A DNA stretch of 64,000 nucleotides from CAVVSD01 sp963750895 (GTDB lineage Bacteria; Actinomycetota; Thermoleophilia; Solirubrobacterales; Solirubrobacteraceae). Each line of letters opens with the position of its first letter. The first letter of the stretch is position 1. Below, in pieces: positions 25,590-35,149 of the stretch. The stretch is from positions 1 through 64,000 of the forward strand of contig CAVVSD010000006.1 in the NCBI GenBank assembly GCA_963750895.1. Direction: 5' to 3'. The translations under genes and the position numbers were made by a program. The notes beneath the pieces are model-generated. The model made no database searches and had not been told where the DNA came from. It saw nothing but the letters and a program-made list of their open reading frames with translations.

Positions 25590-27412
25590 GCGAGGCGCAG
25601 CCCGGCGCGCTCCCCGGCTACCTCCCGATCGCCGAGCACGGCGTCATCGGCGACCTCCACACGGCCGCGCTCGTCGGGACCGACGGCACCATCGACTGGT
25701 ACTGCTGCCCGCACTTCGACTCGCCGAGCGTCTTCGGCGCGATCCTCGACCGCCAGCGCGGCGGCTACTACCGGATCGCCCCGACGACCGAGGACTGGAC
25801 GCCCAAGCAGCTCTACTTCCCGGACACCAACGTCCTGATCACCCGCTTCCTCACGCGCGACGGCGTCGGCGAGGTCCAGGACTTCATGCCGATCCACCAC
25901 TCGCCCGGCAGCGTGTTCCGACACCGGCTCGTCCGGCGCGTGCTCGGCGTCCGCGGCCAGCTGACGTTCCGCGTCGAGGTCGAGCCACGCTTCAACTACG
26001 GGCGCGACGCGCACTCGGTCGTCTTCCACGAGAACGGCGCGGTCTTCCGCTCGGCCGGCATCTCGATGGCGCTGGAGACGGCCACGCCGTTGCGGCCCAG
26101 CGCCGACGGCGTGACGTGCGAGATCACCCTCGCGGCGGGCGAGAGCGCGACGTTCGTGCTCGAGCGCGTCCAGGACGACTACGTGCCGCGGCCGTACTCC
26201 GAGGACGAGACCCGCGAGGCGTTCGACAGGACGATCGAGTACTGGCGGAACTGGCTCGCCAAGTCGCGCTATCAGGGCCGCTGGCGCGAGGTCGTGCATC
26301 GCTCCGCGCTGACGCTGAAGCTCCTCACGTTCCTGCCCACGGGCGGGATCGTCGCGGCGCCCACGACCAGCCTGCCCGAGCAGCTGGGCGGTGGTCGCAA
26401 CTGGGACTACCGCTACACCTGGATCCGCGACGCCGCGTTCTCGCTGTACGCGCTGCTGCGGCTCGGGTTCACGGAGGAGGCCGCGGCGTTCATGGAGTGG
26501 CTGCGCGGACGCTTCGGCGAGAACCGCACCGGGGCGCTCGGGCCGCTGCAGATCATGTACGGCATCGACGGTCGCGCTGAGCTGACGGAGGAGGTCCTCG
26601 ACCACTTCGAGGGCCACCGCGGGTCGGCGCCGGTGCGGATCGGCAACGGGGCGGCGGACCAGCTCCAGCTCGACATCTACGGAGAGCTCATCGACTCCGT
26701 GTGGTTCTACAGCCGCAACGCGTCGCCGATCGACCACGACTCGTGGGTCGATCTCAGCCGCGTCGTCGAGTGGCTCTGCGAGAACTGGGACCAGGCCGAC
26801 GAGGGGATCTGGGAGCAGCGCTCGGGGCGCCAGCACTACACGTACTCGCGCCTCATGTCGTGGGTCGCGCTGGAGCGCGCGGTGAAGATGGCGCTCGACC
26901 GGGGCCTGCCCGCAGATCTGGCGCGATGGCAGTCGTCGCGCGACCAGATCTACCACCAGATCATGGCCCGGGGGTGGCACCCGGAGCGCCAGGCCTTCGT
27001 GCAGCACTACGACACGGAGTTCCTCGACGCGGCCGTCCTGCTCATGCCGCTGGTGGGCTTCGTCGCCCCCACCGACAAGCGCTGGATGGCGACGCTCGAC
27101 GCGATGTCCCAGGAGCTCGTCTCGGACAGCCTCGTCTACCGCTACAACGTCGAGGCCTCACCCGACGGGCTCGAGGGCGACGAGGGCACGTTCTCGATCT
27201 GCACGTTCTGGTACGTCGAGGCGCTCGCGCGATCCGGCCGCGTGGACGAGGCGCGGCTGGCGTTCGAGAAGATGCTCACGTACGCGAACCACCTCGGGCT
27301 GTACTCGGAGGAGATCGGCCCGACCGGCGAGGCGCTCGGCAACTTCCCGCAGGCGTTCACGCACCTCGCGCTGATCAGCGCGGCGTTCTACCTCGACCGC
27401 GCGCTGGGCTAG
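25577..27412 (+). CDS. glycoside hydrolase family 15 (glucoamylase/trehalase-like)
   Basis: Cytoplasmic (alpha/alpha)6 enzyme of about 611 residues with the N-terminal beta domain of GH15 (YLPIAEHGVIGDLHTAALVG, then DGTIDWYCCPHFDSPSVF). Bacterial members of this architecture hydrolyse alpha-glucans or trehalose. The catalytic region shows GGGRNWDYRYTWIRDA, DEGIWEQRSG with the general-acid Glu, and YSEEIGPTGEALGNFPQAF with the second catalytic Glu near the C-terminus. Two starts are possible: GTG at 25577 or GTG at 25586, the latter overlapping the upstream stop as GTGA. No signal peptide is present. Pairing with a cNMP-domain protein suggests regulated use of intracellular glucan or trehalose. 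Confidence 0.88.
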   Translation: MADVSEAQPGALPGYLPIAEHGVIGDLHTAALVGTDGTIDWYCCPHFDSPSVFGAILDRQRGGYYRIAPTTEDWTPKQLYFPDTNVLITRFLTRDGVGEVQDFMPIHHSPGSVFRHRLVRRVLGVRGQLTFRVEVEPRFNYGRDAHSVVFHENGAVFRSAGISMALETATPLRPSADGVTCEITLAAGESATFVLERVQDDYVPRPYSEDETREAFDRTIEYWRNWLAKSRYQGRWREVVHRSALTLKLLTFLPTGGIVAAPTTSLPEQLGGGRNWDYRYTWIRDAAFSLYALLRLGFTEEAAAFMEWLRGRFGENRTGALGPLQIMYGIDGRAELTEEVLDHFEGHRGSAPVRIGNGAADQLQLDIYGELIDSVWFYSRNASPIDHDSWVDLSRVVEWLCENWDQADEGIWEQRSGRQHYTYSRLMSWVALERAVKMALDRGLPADLARWQSSRDQIYHQIMARGWHPERQAFVQHYDTEFLDAAVLLMPLVGFVAPTDKRWMATLDAMSQELVSDSLVYRYNVEASPDGLEGDEGTFSICTFWYVEALARSGRVDEARLAFEKMLTYANHLGLYSEEIGPTGEALGNFPQAFTHLALISAAFYLDRALG

Positions 27413-27416
27413 CGGA

Positions 27417-30400
27417 TCAGCCGAAGTCGTCGAGGACGAACGTGTCCTGCGTCGAGTCGACGTGCCCGGCGGCCGAGGCTCCGCCGATCGCGTAGAGCGA
27501 GTCGTTGAGCGTCGTCACGGCGATGCCGTGACGGCCCTCGGGGAGCGGCGAGAGCTGCGACCAGCGACGCGTCTTGACGTTGTAGGCCTGCACCGCGTCG
27601 GAGACGGTCGTCGCGCCCTCGCCGCCGACCGCGACGACGCGGTCGGCCACGAACGACACGCCCACGCTGCCGACCGGCTTCGGCATCGGGTCCAGCTCGG
27701 TCCAGGTGTCGGCAGCCGGGTCGTAGCGCTCGAAGGAGTCGAGGTTCTTCGACGCCGACAGCTCGCGCCCGCCGACGGCGTACAGGTAGCGGCCGTCGGA
27801 CGCCGCGCCGAGGTGCTCGCGCGGGGTGGGGATCGGCGCCGCCTCGGTCCACTCGGACCCGTCGAACACCTCCGTCTCCGGCACGAGCTCACCGTCGGCC
27901 TGGCCGCCGACCACGATGATCTTGCCGTCGACCACCGCTGCGGCAGGCGCCGCCCGCGCGTGGTTGAGCGGTGGCAGCTGCTCCCACTTGTCGCCGTTCA
28001 GCGCGTAGACGCGGTCGGACACTCCGGCCGTCAGCCCGTCGTCGCCGGGCAGGAAGCCGCCGATCACGACCGCGTCACCCTTGTAGTTGACGGCCGCGGC
28101 GTGGTTGACCGGCTCGGGGAGCTTCGGTCCCGTCGTCCAGGTGTTGATCGCACGGTCGTAGGCCGCGGTCTCGGCCGTGGGCTTCTCGCCGTCGCCGATC
28201 CCGCCGAAGATCCACGCCCGCCCGCCGATGTCGGTCGCCGCGGCGTACTGGACCTTCGCGGGAGCATCGGCGACCTTGCGCCACTTGACGTCGACCCTCG
28301 CCGGCGAGGCATCGCCGCCCGAGAGGTCGAGGATCTCCGCCTTGTTCGTCGACCCGACGTGCCCGGGCTCCGTCGCGCCGCCGATCGCGTAGACCGTGCT
28401 CCCGAGCGCCGTGACCGCCGCGCCGTGCACCGCGGTCTCCAGCGACGGGAGCTCCGACCATTTGTCGTTCTTGATGTCGTAGCCGAACACCTTGCCGGAC
28501 ACGGTCGTCGTGCCCTCGCCGCCGACGGTGACGATGCGGCCGCCGGCGTACGTGACACCGACGCTGCCCTGGGGGTCCGGCTCGCCCTTCAGCTTGGTCC
28601 AGCGGTTGGACTCGGGGTCGTAGCGCTCGAGCGCCTCGGAGTTCTTGTCGGCTCCCAGCGCGCGTCCGCCGACGGCGTAGACGTAGCGGCCGTCGGACGC
28701 CGCGCCCAGGTGCTCGCGCGGGGTCGGGAGGTCGGCCTTGTCCGTCCACCGCTTGCCGTCGAAGACCTCGGTCTCGGGCACGAGCTTGCCCTTCGCCTGG
28801 CCGCCGACGACGACGATCTTGTCGCCCACGACAGCGGCCGCGGCCGCGGCGCGCGGATGGTTCAGCGATGGGAGTCGCTCCCACGTGCCCTCGCGCAGCA
28901 CGTAGACGCCGTCGGACTGGTCCGACGTCAGCTCGGCCCCGGGGATGAAGCCGCCGATGACGACGGCCTGGCCCTTGTAGGTCACGGCCGAGAAGTGGTG
29001 CAGGGGCACGGGCAGGCCGGGCCCGGTCGACCACCTGTTCGTCTCCGGATCGAAGGACTTCGTGGTGGTGCTCGACGTCTTGGACGCGATGCCGCCGAAC
29101 ATCCAGACCTTGCCGTCGACTGCCGTCGCCGCGGCGTACTGACGCCGGAACGGCACGTCGGAGATCGGCTGCCAGGCGAGGTCCTCCGGGAGCTTGGTCG
29201 CGACCACGGCCGGCGCCGGCGTCGACGTGTCGGAGCTGTCGCCGCGCGTGAGCAGGAAGGCCGCGGCTGCGACGACGATCACGCCCACGAGCCCGAGGGC
29301 GATCAGGAGGCGCGACCGCCCGCCCTGCTGGGGTGGCCGCCCGGGGCCGCGCGGCGCCACGGCGGCGGCCCGCTCGCTCGGCGGGGGGGTCGGCGGAGGT
29401 GGTGGGGCCTGGTCGGCGATCTGCGGCTGCTCGTGCGTCGAGGGCCAGTCGAACGCCGGTGCGCTCATCGGCGCCGGGGTCGTCTCGTTCAGCGGCGCGT
29501 CGGGCACCGGCGCCCCCGCCTGCGTCGGCTCCGCGAGGAAGACGTCGTGCTCGCCGACCGACGGCGCGTCCGCGCCCGCGGCACGCGTGGCCTGCAGGCC
29601 GGCGGGGCCCAGATGGGCGCGCTGCTCGGCGGCGGCCGCGTCCACGGCGACGGCCATCTCCGAGGCACGCTCGAACCGGTCCTCGGGCTCCTTGGCCGTC
29701 GCGCGGGCGACGACGTCGTCGAAGGCCTGGACGAGATCGTCGCGCTTGGTGCTGGGCAGCGGGCATGGATCCTGGACGTGCGCCCAGAGCTTGGCCATGT
29801 CGTTGTCCTTCGGGTACGCCACCTCCCCGGTGAGCATCTCGTAGAGCACGCAGCCCAGCGAGTAGATGTCGGCGCGGCCATCGACCGTCCCGGCCCGGAT
29901 CTGCTCGGGCGCGACGTAGTCCGGCGTGCCGACCCAGGCGCCGGTGCGCGTCAGGCTGCCCTGCGACCCGAGCCGCTTGGTGAGGCCGAAGTCGGTCAGG
30001 TAGACGTGCTCGTGCTCGCCTGCGCCGCTGAGCAGGATGTTGGCCGGCTTGACGTCGCGATGCACCAGGCCGCTCTCGTGTGCGGCGTCGAGTGCCGAGG
30101 CCACCGCCGTCATGATGCGCTGCACGCGGTCGAGGCTGAGCTGGCCGCCGTTGATCACCTGGCGCAGGTTCGTGCCGGGCACGAAGCGCATCGCCAGGTA
30201 GAGGACGCCGCGATACTCGCCGCCGCGATGGATGGGGACGATGTTCGGATGCTCGAGCGATGCCGCGAGCCGTGCCTCCGCCTTGAAGCGGCGCACCGCG
30301 TCCGGGTTCTGCGTGTGCTCGGGCGCGATGATCTTCAGCGCGACCGTCCGGCTGAGGTCCTCGTCGGTCGCGCGGTAGACGACTCCCATCCCGCCGCGAT

Positions 30401-30503
30401 CGAGCATGCCGTCGATGCGGTAGCCCGCGAAGAGCGTTCCCGGCTCGAGGCTCGTCAAGCGCTCAACGGCTTCATCCATGATTCGCGCTCTCGTGGGCGC
30501 CAT
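27417..30503 (-). CDS. membrane Ser/Thr kinase with two extracellular Kelch propellers
   Basis: A 1028-residue receptor-like kinase. The N-terminal Hanks kinase has RGGMGVVYRATDE, Lys57 (VALKII), LVHRDVKPANILL with Asp intact, and YLTDFGLTKR. The first Gly of the loop is Asp (LDRGGMG), tolerated in some kinases. A Pro-rich linker (PPPPPTPPP) leads to one membrane helix (LLIALGLVGVIVVAAAAFLL, near 405-425). Outside are 12 or so Kelch repeats in two blocks of about 290 residues that are clearly duplicates: both contain VFDG, TPREHLGAASDGRY, YAVGGR, FERYDP-like and IAVGGEG-like units in the same order. Two six-bladed propellers are predicted, likely sensing a glycan or wall ligand. An alternative ATG lies eight codons in. 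It converges on the GH15 gene, four bases away. Confidence 0.92.
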   Translation of the reverse strand: MAPTRARIMDEAVERLTSLEPGTLFAGYRIDGMLDRGGMGVVYRATDEDLSRTVALKIIAPEHTQNPDAVRRFKAEARLAASLEHPNIVPIHRGGEYRGVLYLAMRFVPGTNLRQVINGGQLSLDRVQRIMTAVASALDAAHESGLVHRDVKPANILLSGAGEHEHVYLTDFGLTKRLGSQGSLTRTGAWVGTPDYVAPEQIRAGTVDGRADIYSLGCVLYEMLTGEVAYPKDNDMAKLWAHVQDPCPLPSTKRDDLVQAFDDVVARATAKEPEDRFERASEMAVAVDAAAAEQRAHLGPAGLQATRAAGADAPSVGEHDVFLAEPTQAGAPVPDAPLNETTPAPMSAPAFDWPSTHEQPQIADQAPPPPPTPPPSERAAAVAPRGPGRPPQQGGRSRLLIALGLVGVIVVAAAAFLLTRGDSSDTSTPAPAVVATKLPEDLAWQPISDVPFRRQYAAATAVDGKVWMFGGIASKTSSTTTKSFDPETNRWSTGPGLPVPLHHFSAVTYKGQAVVIGGFIPGAELTSDQSDGVYVLREGTWERLPSLNHPRAAAAAAVVGDKIVVVGGQAKGKLVPETEVFDGKRWTDKADLPTPREHLGAASDGRYVYAVGGRALGADKNSEALERYDPESNRWTKLKGEPDPQGSVGVTYAGGRIVTVGGEGTTTVSGKVFGYDIKNDKWSELPSLETAVHGAAVTALGSTVYAIGGATEPGHVGSTNKAEILDLSGGDASPARVDVKWRKVADAPAKVQYAAATDIGGRAWIFGGIGDGEKPTAETAAYDRAINTWTTGPKLPEPVNHAAAVNYKGDAVVIGGFLPGDDGLTAGVSDRVYALNGDKWEQLPPLNHARAAPAAAVVDGKIIVVGGQADGELVPETEVFDGSEWTEAAPIPTPREHLGAASDGRYLYAVGGRELSASKNLDSFERYDPAADTWTELDPMPKPVGSVGVSFVADRVVAVGGEGATTVSDAVQAYNVKTRRWSQLSPLPEGRHGIAVTTLNDSLYAIGGASAAGHVDSTQDTFVLDDFG

Positions 30504-30970
30504 CCCAGGCCATGCGCCATGGTACGTCCAAGCGAGCCGTCGGTAAAGGCGGCACGGTCAGCCAGGCCGGGAGATCCGGACCCCTCAGAGGGTGTTCCAG
30601 AGCGGCCGGCCCGCGTGAGGTTCGAGGCACTGCGCGGCGTGTTTGCTGGTCTTTTGGTGCGGTGCGCCGAGCCTGGCGGTCGGCTGCGCCTTCGCGGGGC
30701 GTGGGTGTGGCGGACCGCTCGCGTCTATCCCGGGGGGTAGGGAGATGGCGTGTGGGTCGTCATCCGGGCCGCTCCTTCACAACGGAGAGACCCGCTGGGC
30801 GGGTCTCTCCTCCCCTCTCGAGCCTCCGGGTGGTCGGAGGACCGTCGTCCTCACCGAAGGCTTCACCGAGCTAAGCGTCCCCGTGCTCGATGTCCTACCG
30901 CGCTGCGCGGCTTGTGCGGAATGATACGCACATGCGACCCGCTGCGACGCGCCAACTTCCGGACGCACGC
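30504..30970. other. 467-base intergenic region
   Basis: It separates the Kelch kinase from the serine hydrolase (both minus strand). Open stretches are short and overlapping in several frames without recognisable motifs. It holds two hairpins (30784-30810 and 30823-30840). The right end reads ATGATACGCACATGCGACC, reminiscent of antisense tRNA-flank translations, but no cloverleaf can be built. Confidence 0.5.
30784..30810 (-). terminator. perfect 12-bp hairpin, probable terminator
   Basis: GGAGAGACCCGC and GCGGGTCTCTCC pair perfectly around a TGG loop. It lies 160 bases past the serine hydrolase stop and about 280 bases before the kinase start, so it could end one transcript and insulate the next. 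A smaller stem (CCTCCG/CGGAGG, 30823-30840) lies beside it. Confidence 0.55.
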
Positions 30971-32107
30971 CTACTTGCCGAGCAGCGCGCAGACCGCCTT
31001 GCCCTGCACGTCGCGGAGCTGGCGGAGCAGCGCGCCCTTCGGCGCGGGGATGTTCAGCGACGTGGTGACCGAGCGGGTGCCGTCGGCGGTCGCGGCGGCC
31101 CACTGCACGTAGCCGGGGAAGTTCCCGGTGTGGCCGTAGACGACGCCGCAGCTCGTCGTGTAGCGGAAGAGCGCGAGGCCGGCGGCGTTCGTGCCCGGGC
31201 CCGCGGGGCTGGAGGACCCGGGGACGAACTTCATCTGCTCGGCCTGCTGGGCTGCGCCGAAGAACTTCAGGCCCAGGTCGGCGCGGATGAACGCCGAGAG
31301 GTCGGTGGGGGTCGAGACGACGGCGCCCGACGCCCACGCCCCGCTCGGGCTGAGGAAGCGCGTCACGTCGTTCGGGTCGGTGTTCGGATCGACGAGGTAC
31401 CCGTGGATGTACGGCGCGGGCAGCGAGATCCGACGGGTCGGGAAGCTCGTCTGCGTGAGGTTCGCGGGCCCGAACACGATGTCCTTGAGCAGGGTCGGGT
31501 ACGGCGTGCCCGAGACCGTCTCGGCGATGAGCCCGACGACGATGTTGTCGGTGTTGGAGTACTCGTACTTCGAGCCCGGCGTGAACTCCAGCGGGGACCT
31601 GCGCACCCAGTCGATGATCTCGGTCGGCGCGACGTAGCCCTGCGGGTCCTCCATCGCCTGCTTCGCGAAGGCGTCGGACTGGGTGTAGTCCGGGAGGCCG
31701 CTCGTGTGGTTGAGCATCTGGCGGACGGTCACGGCCGCCCACGCCTTCGGCAGGTCAGGACGCCGCTGGCCGATCGTGTCGTCCAGACCGAGCTTGCCCT
31801 CCTCGACGAGGTGCAGCGCGACGGCGCCGCTGAAGGCCTTCGCGATGCTCGCGATCCGCATGTGCTGCGTCGCCGTCGGGGCGCCGCGGCGCTCGATGTT
31901 CGACCGGCCTGCGCTCAGCGTCGTGAGCTTCCCGTCGCGGTAGAGCGTCGCGATCGCGCCGGGAGGCCCGCCCTCCGCCTGCACGAGCCCCCGCAGCCCG
32001 CGCTGCACCTCGGCGTCGGTCGTGGCCGCTCGACCGATGGCCGGGGCGAGCAGGAGTGCCATGAGCACGGAGGCGAACGGGAGGGAGAGACGGGCACGAC
32101 GCGACAT
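30971..32107 (-). CDS. secreted serine hydrolase, class C beta-lactamase / DD-peptidase family
   Basis: Exported penicillin-binding-type serine hydrolase of 378 residues. From the ATG at 32107, preceded by AGGAG at nine bases, it has a signal peptide (LPFASVLMALLLAPAIGRA). Active-site motifs are complete: IASIAKAF (Ser-x-x-Lys), YEYSNTDN (Tyr-Ser-Asn) and GHTGNFPGY (His-Thr-Gly). This set is shared by class C beta-lactamases, R61-type DD-carboxypeptidases and esterases, and the exact activity is not readable. It is divergent from two S13-type DD-peptidase genes, so a cell-wall role is reasonable. The longer upstream ATG would add 16 Arg-rich residues and is not chosen. Confidence 0.88.
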   Translation of the reverse strand: MSRRARLSLPFASVLMALLLAPAIGRAATTDAEVQRGLRGLVQAEGGPPGAIATLYRDGKLTTLSAGRSNIERRGAPTATQHMRIASIAKAFSGAVALHLVEEGKLGLDDTIGQRRPDLPKAWAAVTVRQMLNHTSGLPDYTQSDAFAKQAMEDPQGYVAPTEIIDWVRRSPLEFTPGSKYEYSNTDNIVVGLIAETVSGTPYPTLLKDIVFGPANLTQTSFPTRRISLPAPYIHGYLVDPNTDPNDVTRFLSPSGAWASGAVVSTPTDLSAFIRADLGLKFFGAAQQAEQMKFVPGSSSPAGPGTNAAGLALFRYTTSCGVVYGHTGNFPGYVQWAAATADGTRSVTTSLNIPAPKGALLRQLRDVQGKAVCALLGK

Positions 32108-32223
32108 ACGCGCTCCTAGGGCGGGCTGGACCGGTAGGCGCCGAGCCTCGCGCATCGGCGCGCCGCGTGCAGGGGACCTGGGTCCCTTGTTGGTGCGTCG
32201 GTGGTCGTGGAGGCTGGCGCACC

Positions 32224-33778
32224 ATGAGACGACTCTTGGGTACCGGCGCCGCGATCGCGCTGGCTGCCATCGCCGCTCCGGCCGCCCAGGCGGGGCCGGT
32301 CACACCCGTGCCCGGCCTGCCGGCCGACGCGCTGACCGTCATGAACCAGCCCGCCTACGCGTCGGCCCAGTGGTTCGTCTCGGTCCGCGACCTCGCCACC
32401 GGGGCCTCGGTCGTCTCGCTGAAGGCGAACGAGCTGGCGGAGCCCGGCTCGGTGGTCAAGACGTACAGCATGGGTGCGGGGTGGCAGCACTTCGGCTCGG
32501 ACAGCCGCGTGGTGACGCCGGTGAAGCGCACCGGGACGCTGTCCGGCAGCACGCTGGACGGGAACCTCATCCTCGTCGCCCAGGGCGACATGACGATGGA
32601 CGGCCGGACGAAGCCCGACGGCACCGTCGACTTCGCGAACCTCGACCACAACGACGCCAACCTGCTCCCCGGCGCGACGCTCACGCCCGAGAACCCGCTG
32701 ACCGGCCTGAACAAGCTGGCCGCGCAGGTGCGGCGGTCCGGGATCCGGCGGGTGTCCGGGAACGTGATCGTCGACGACCGGCTGTGGGAGACGTTCCAGC
32801 TCGGCGGCGAGCCCGATCACCCCGATCGTCATCAACCAGAACCTCATCGACTTCACCACGAAGCCCCGGCGGCCGGGTCAGACCGCGTCGATCGCGATGT
32901 CGCCGAAGGTCGCGCCGTGGAAGGTGACCAGCGAGGTGAAGACCGTCGCCGCCGGCAAGCCGTCGCAGATCAGGGTCTCCTCGCCCGCCTACGGCAAGGT
33001 GGTGCTGTCGGGCACGATCGCCGCCGACGCCGATCCGGCGATCAACACCTACGCGTTCGCCGACCCCGCCCGCTACGCCCGGACGGCGTTCATCGAGGCG
33101 CTCGAGCGGGCCGGCGTGACGGTCACGGCCAACCCGACCGCGAGCAACCCGGAGAAGCAGCTGCCGCGCACGTCGACGGTGACGGGCCTGCGGACGGTGG
33201 CGCGACTGCGGTCGCTGCCGCTGAAGGAAGAGGCCAAGTACGTGCTCAAGGTGAGCTACAACCGCGGAGCCCAGACGATGATCTGCCGGCTCGCCGTGGC
33301 CGCGGGCAGCACCGACTGCGACGCCGGGATGCCGAAGGCGGCTGCGATCTGGCGGAAGGCCGGCCTGGACACGACGGGCGCCGTGCTCGTGGACGGCTCG
33401 GGCCTGAGCGGCAACCTGATCACGATGGACAACGAGGTGCAGCTCCAGACGATCATGAACGCGCGCCCCGACGTGGCCGCGTGGCAGGCGGCGCTGCCGA
33501 TCCTCGGCGTGGACGGCTCGCTCGCGTTGGTGCAGGCGGGCGGTCCCGCGACCGGCAAGGTGTTCGCGAAGACGGGGTCGCTCGGCGCGCCGGACTTCTT
33601 CAACGACAGGTTCCTCCTGCCCACGAAGGCGCTCGGCGGCTACATGGACACGAAGGGGGGCCGGCGCTTCGCGTTCGCGATCGTCGTCACCAACTCGGTC
33701 TTCGACGAGCTCGCGGGCGTCCTGGAGGCCAACGACGACGTCGGCAAGGTCGCCGCGATCATCCAGCAGAGCTACTGA
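32224..33778 (+). pseudogene. D-Ala-D-Ala carboxypeptidase (S13/DacB-like), one frameshift
   Basis: Periplasmic or secreted peptidoglycan DD-peptidase of the PBP4 family, about 517 residues if repaired. MRRLLGTGAAIALAAIAAP is a signal peptide. Catalytic motifs: PGSVVKTYS (Ser-x-x-Lys), VSYNRGAQTM (Ser-x-Asn) and FAKTGSLG (Lys-Thr-Gly). The frame breaks near 32812, where GAGCCCGATCACCCCG carries one extra base: the first frame ends LGGEP and the second continues ITPIVINQNLIDFTT. The second part is open to the stop at 33778. One insertion explains it, so the gene may be intact in the organism. The next S13 gene follows after 14 bases. Confidence 0.85.
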
Positions 33779-33792
33779 CCGAGGGAGCCACC

Positions 33793-35149
33793 GTGCTGCG
33801 CAGCCTCCGTCCCATCGCCTTCGCATTCGCCGCCGTCCTCTCCGCCGCGGCGGTGGTCGCGCCGGCGGCGCGGGCGCAGGGGGCGAGCCACGGAGGACGC
33901 GCTGCGCTCGGCGCTCGCGGCGCAGATGGCGCAGGGACCGGCCGCGTCCGGGGCCTACGTCGTGGACCTCACCGACGGGCACGTCGTCTTCGACGATCGC
34001 AGCGCCGACAAGCGCCTCTCGGCGTCGGTGACCAAGCTGTACACGACCTCCACGGCGCTGCTCGAGCTCGGGTCGGACACGCGGCTGGCGACCAGCGTCC
34101 TCGGCGCCGGCCGCCGCACCGGATCGACGTTCACGGGGAACCTGTACCTGCGCGGCTCCGGGGACTTCACGTTCGGCACCGCGGCCTTCGCCCGCAGGGC
34201 CTACGGATCCGACGCGAGCGTCGAGCGGCTGGCGGCCGAGCTGCGCCGCTCGGGGCTGCGGCACGTCCGGGGCCGCGTGCTCGGCGACTCGTCGCTCTAC
34301 ACCGACAACGGCGGCCAGAGGTTCGACCTCGTCCTGTGCAGCGATCCGCTGTTCGGCAGCGGCTGCCCGTACGGCACCGCCGGCAAGCTGGAGCGGCCGA
34401 TCCCGAACGGCCCGCGGACGCCGATCGGCTTCGACCGCGGCCTGCGCAACGCGACGAGCGCGGACGCGCAGACCAACCCCACGACCTTCGCCGCGGGCCG
34501 CCTCGCCCGGGCGCTGCGGGCCGCCGGCATCACCGTGGACGGTTCGTCCGGCGCCGCGACGACGCCGGCGAAGGCGCGCGTGCTGGCGACGACCCGCTCA
34601 CCCTCCGTGGCGCGGCTCGCCGCGCTCATCAACCGGCCGTCGGACAACTACGCGGCCGACTCGATGCTGCGGCTCATCGGCGCGCGGGTCGCCGACAAGG
34701 GCTCCCGGGCGGGCGGCGCAGGCGTCATCTCGCGCACGGTCTCGACGCGGTTCGGGCTCGCGCCCGAGATCCGGACCGGATCGGGCGAGACGATCGAGGA
34801 CCGGACGTCCCCGCGGGAGCTCGTGGGACTCCTGACCGGCATGCGCGGACTGCCCGAGGGCGACGCCTTCGCGGGGTCGCTCTCGCTCGCCGGTCGCAAC
34901 GGCACGCTGCTGCGCTTCGCCGGCAGCGTCGCGGAGGGCCGCTGTCAGCTCAAGGACGGCACGCGGGTCGACCCCGTGCAGGCGAACACGACGCTCAACA
35001 TCACCGGCTACTGCCGGAGCCAGAGCGGCAGGACGTTCGCCTTCGCGGTGATGATGAACGGCATGAAGCTCGAGTTCGTCCCGCCCGACAAGATCGAGTC
35101 GCCCGCCTACGCGCTGCAGGACGCGATCGTCAAGGCGCTGGCCGGGTAG
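33793..35149 (+). pseudogene. second S13/DacB-like DD-peptidase, frameshift after the signal peptide
   Basis: Paralogue of the preceding gene. The GTG at 33793, with GAGGGAG upstream, gives VLRSLRPIAFAFAAVLSAA, a signal peptide. Near 33885 the frame must shift to reach EDALRSALAAQMAQGPAASG, after which the chain is open to 35149 (about 450 residues in total). Motifs: SASVTKLYTT (Ser-x-x-Lys) and RPSDNYAADSML (Ser-x-Asn). Where Lys-Thr-Gly is expected, the sequence reads CQLKDGTRVD, so the Thr is Asp. That could lower or change activity. The rest of the C-terminus (NITGYCRSQSGRTFAFAV) fits S13 enzymes. The stop lies inside the 3' end of the convergent, truncated MFS gene. Confidence 0.8.

Noticed and set aside
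27417..29100. Internal repeats in the Kelch region as a mobile or CRISPR-like repeat
   Set aside because: The repeats are coding, diverged and in frame with the Kelch motif pattern.
30915..30970. Possible tRNA remnant (ATGATACGCACATGCGACC resembles antisense tRNA flanks)
   Set aside because: No T-arm, anticodon stem or acceptor stem can be paired on either strand.
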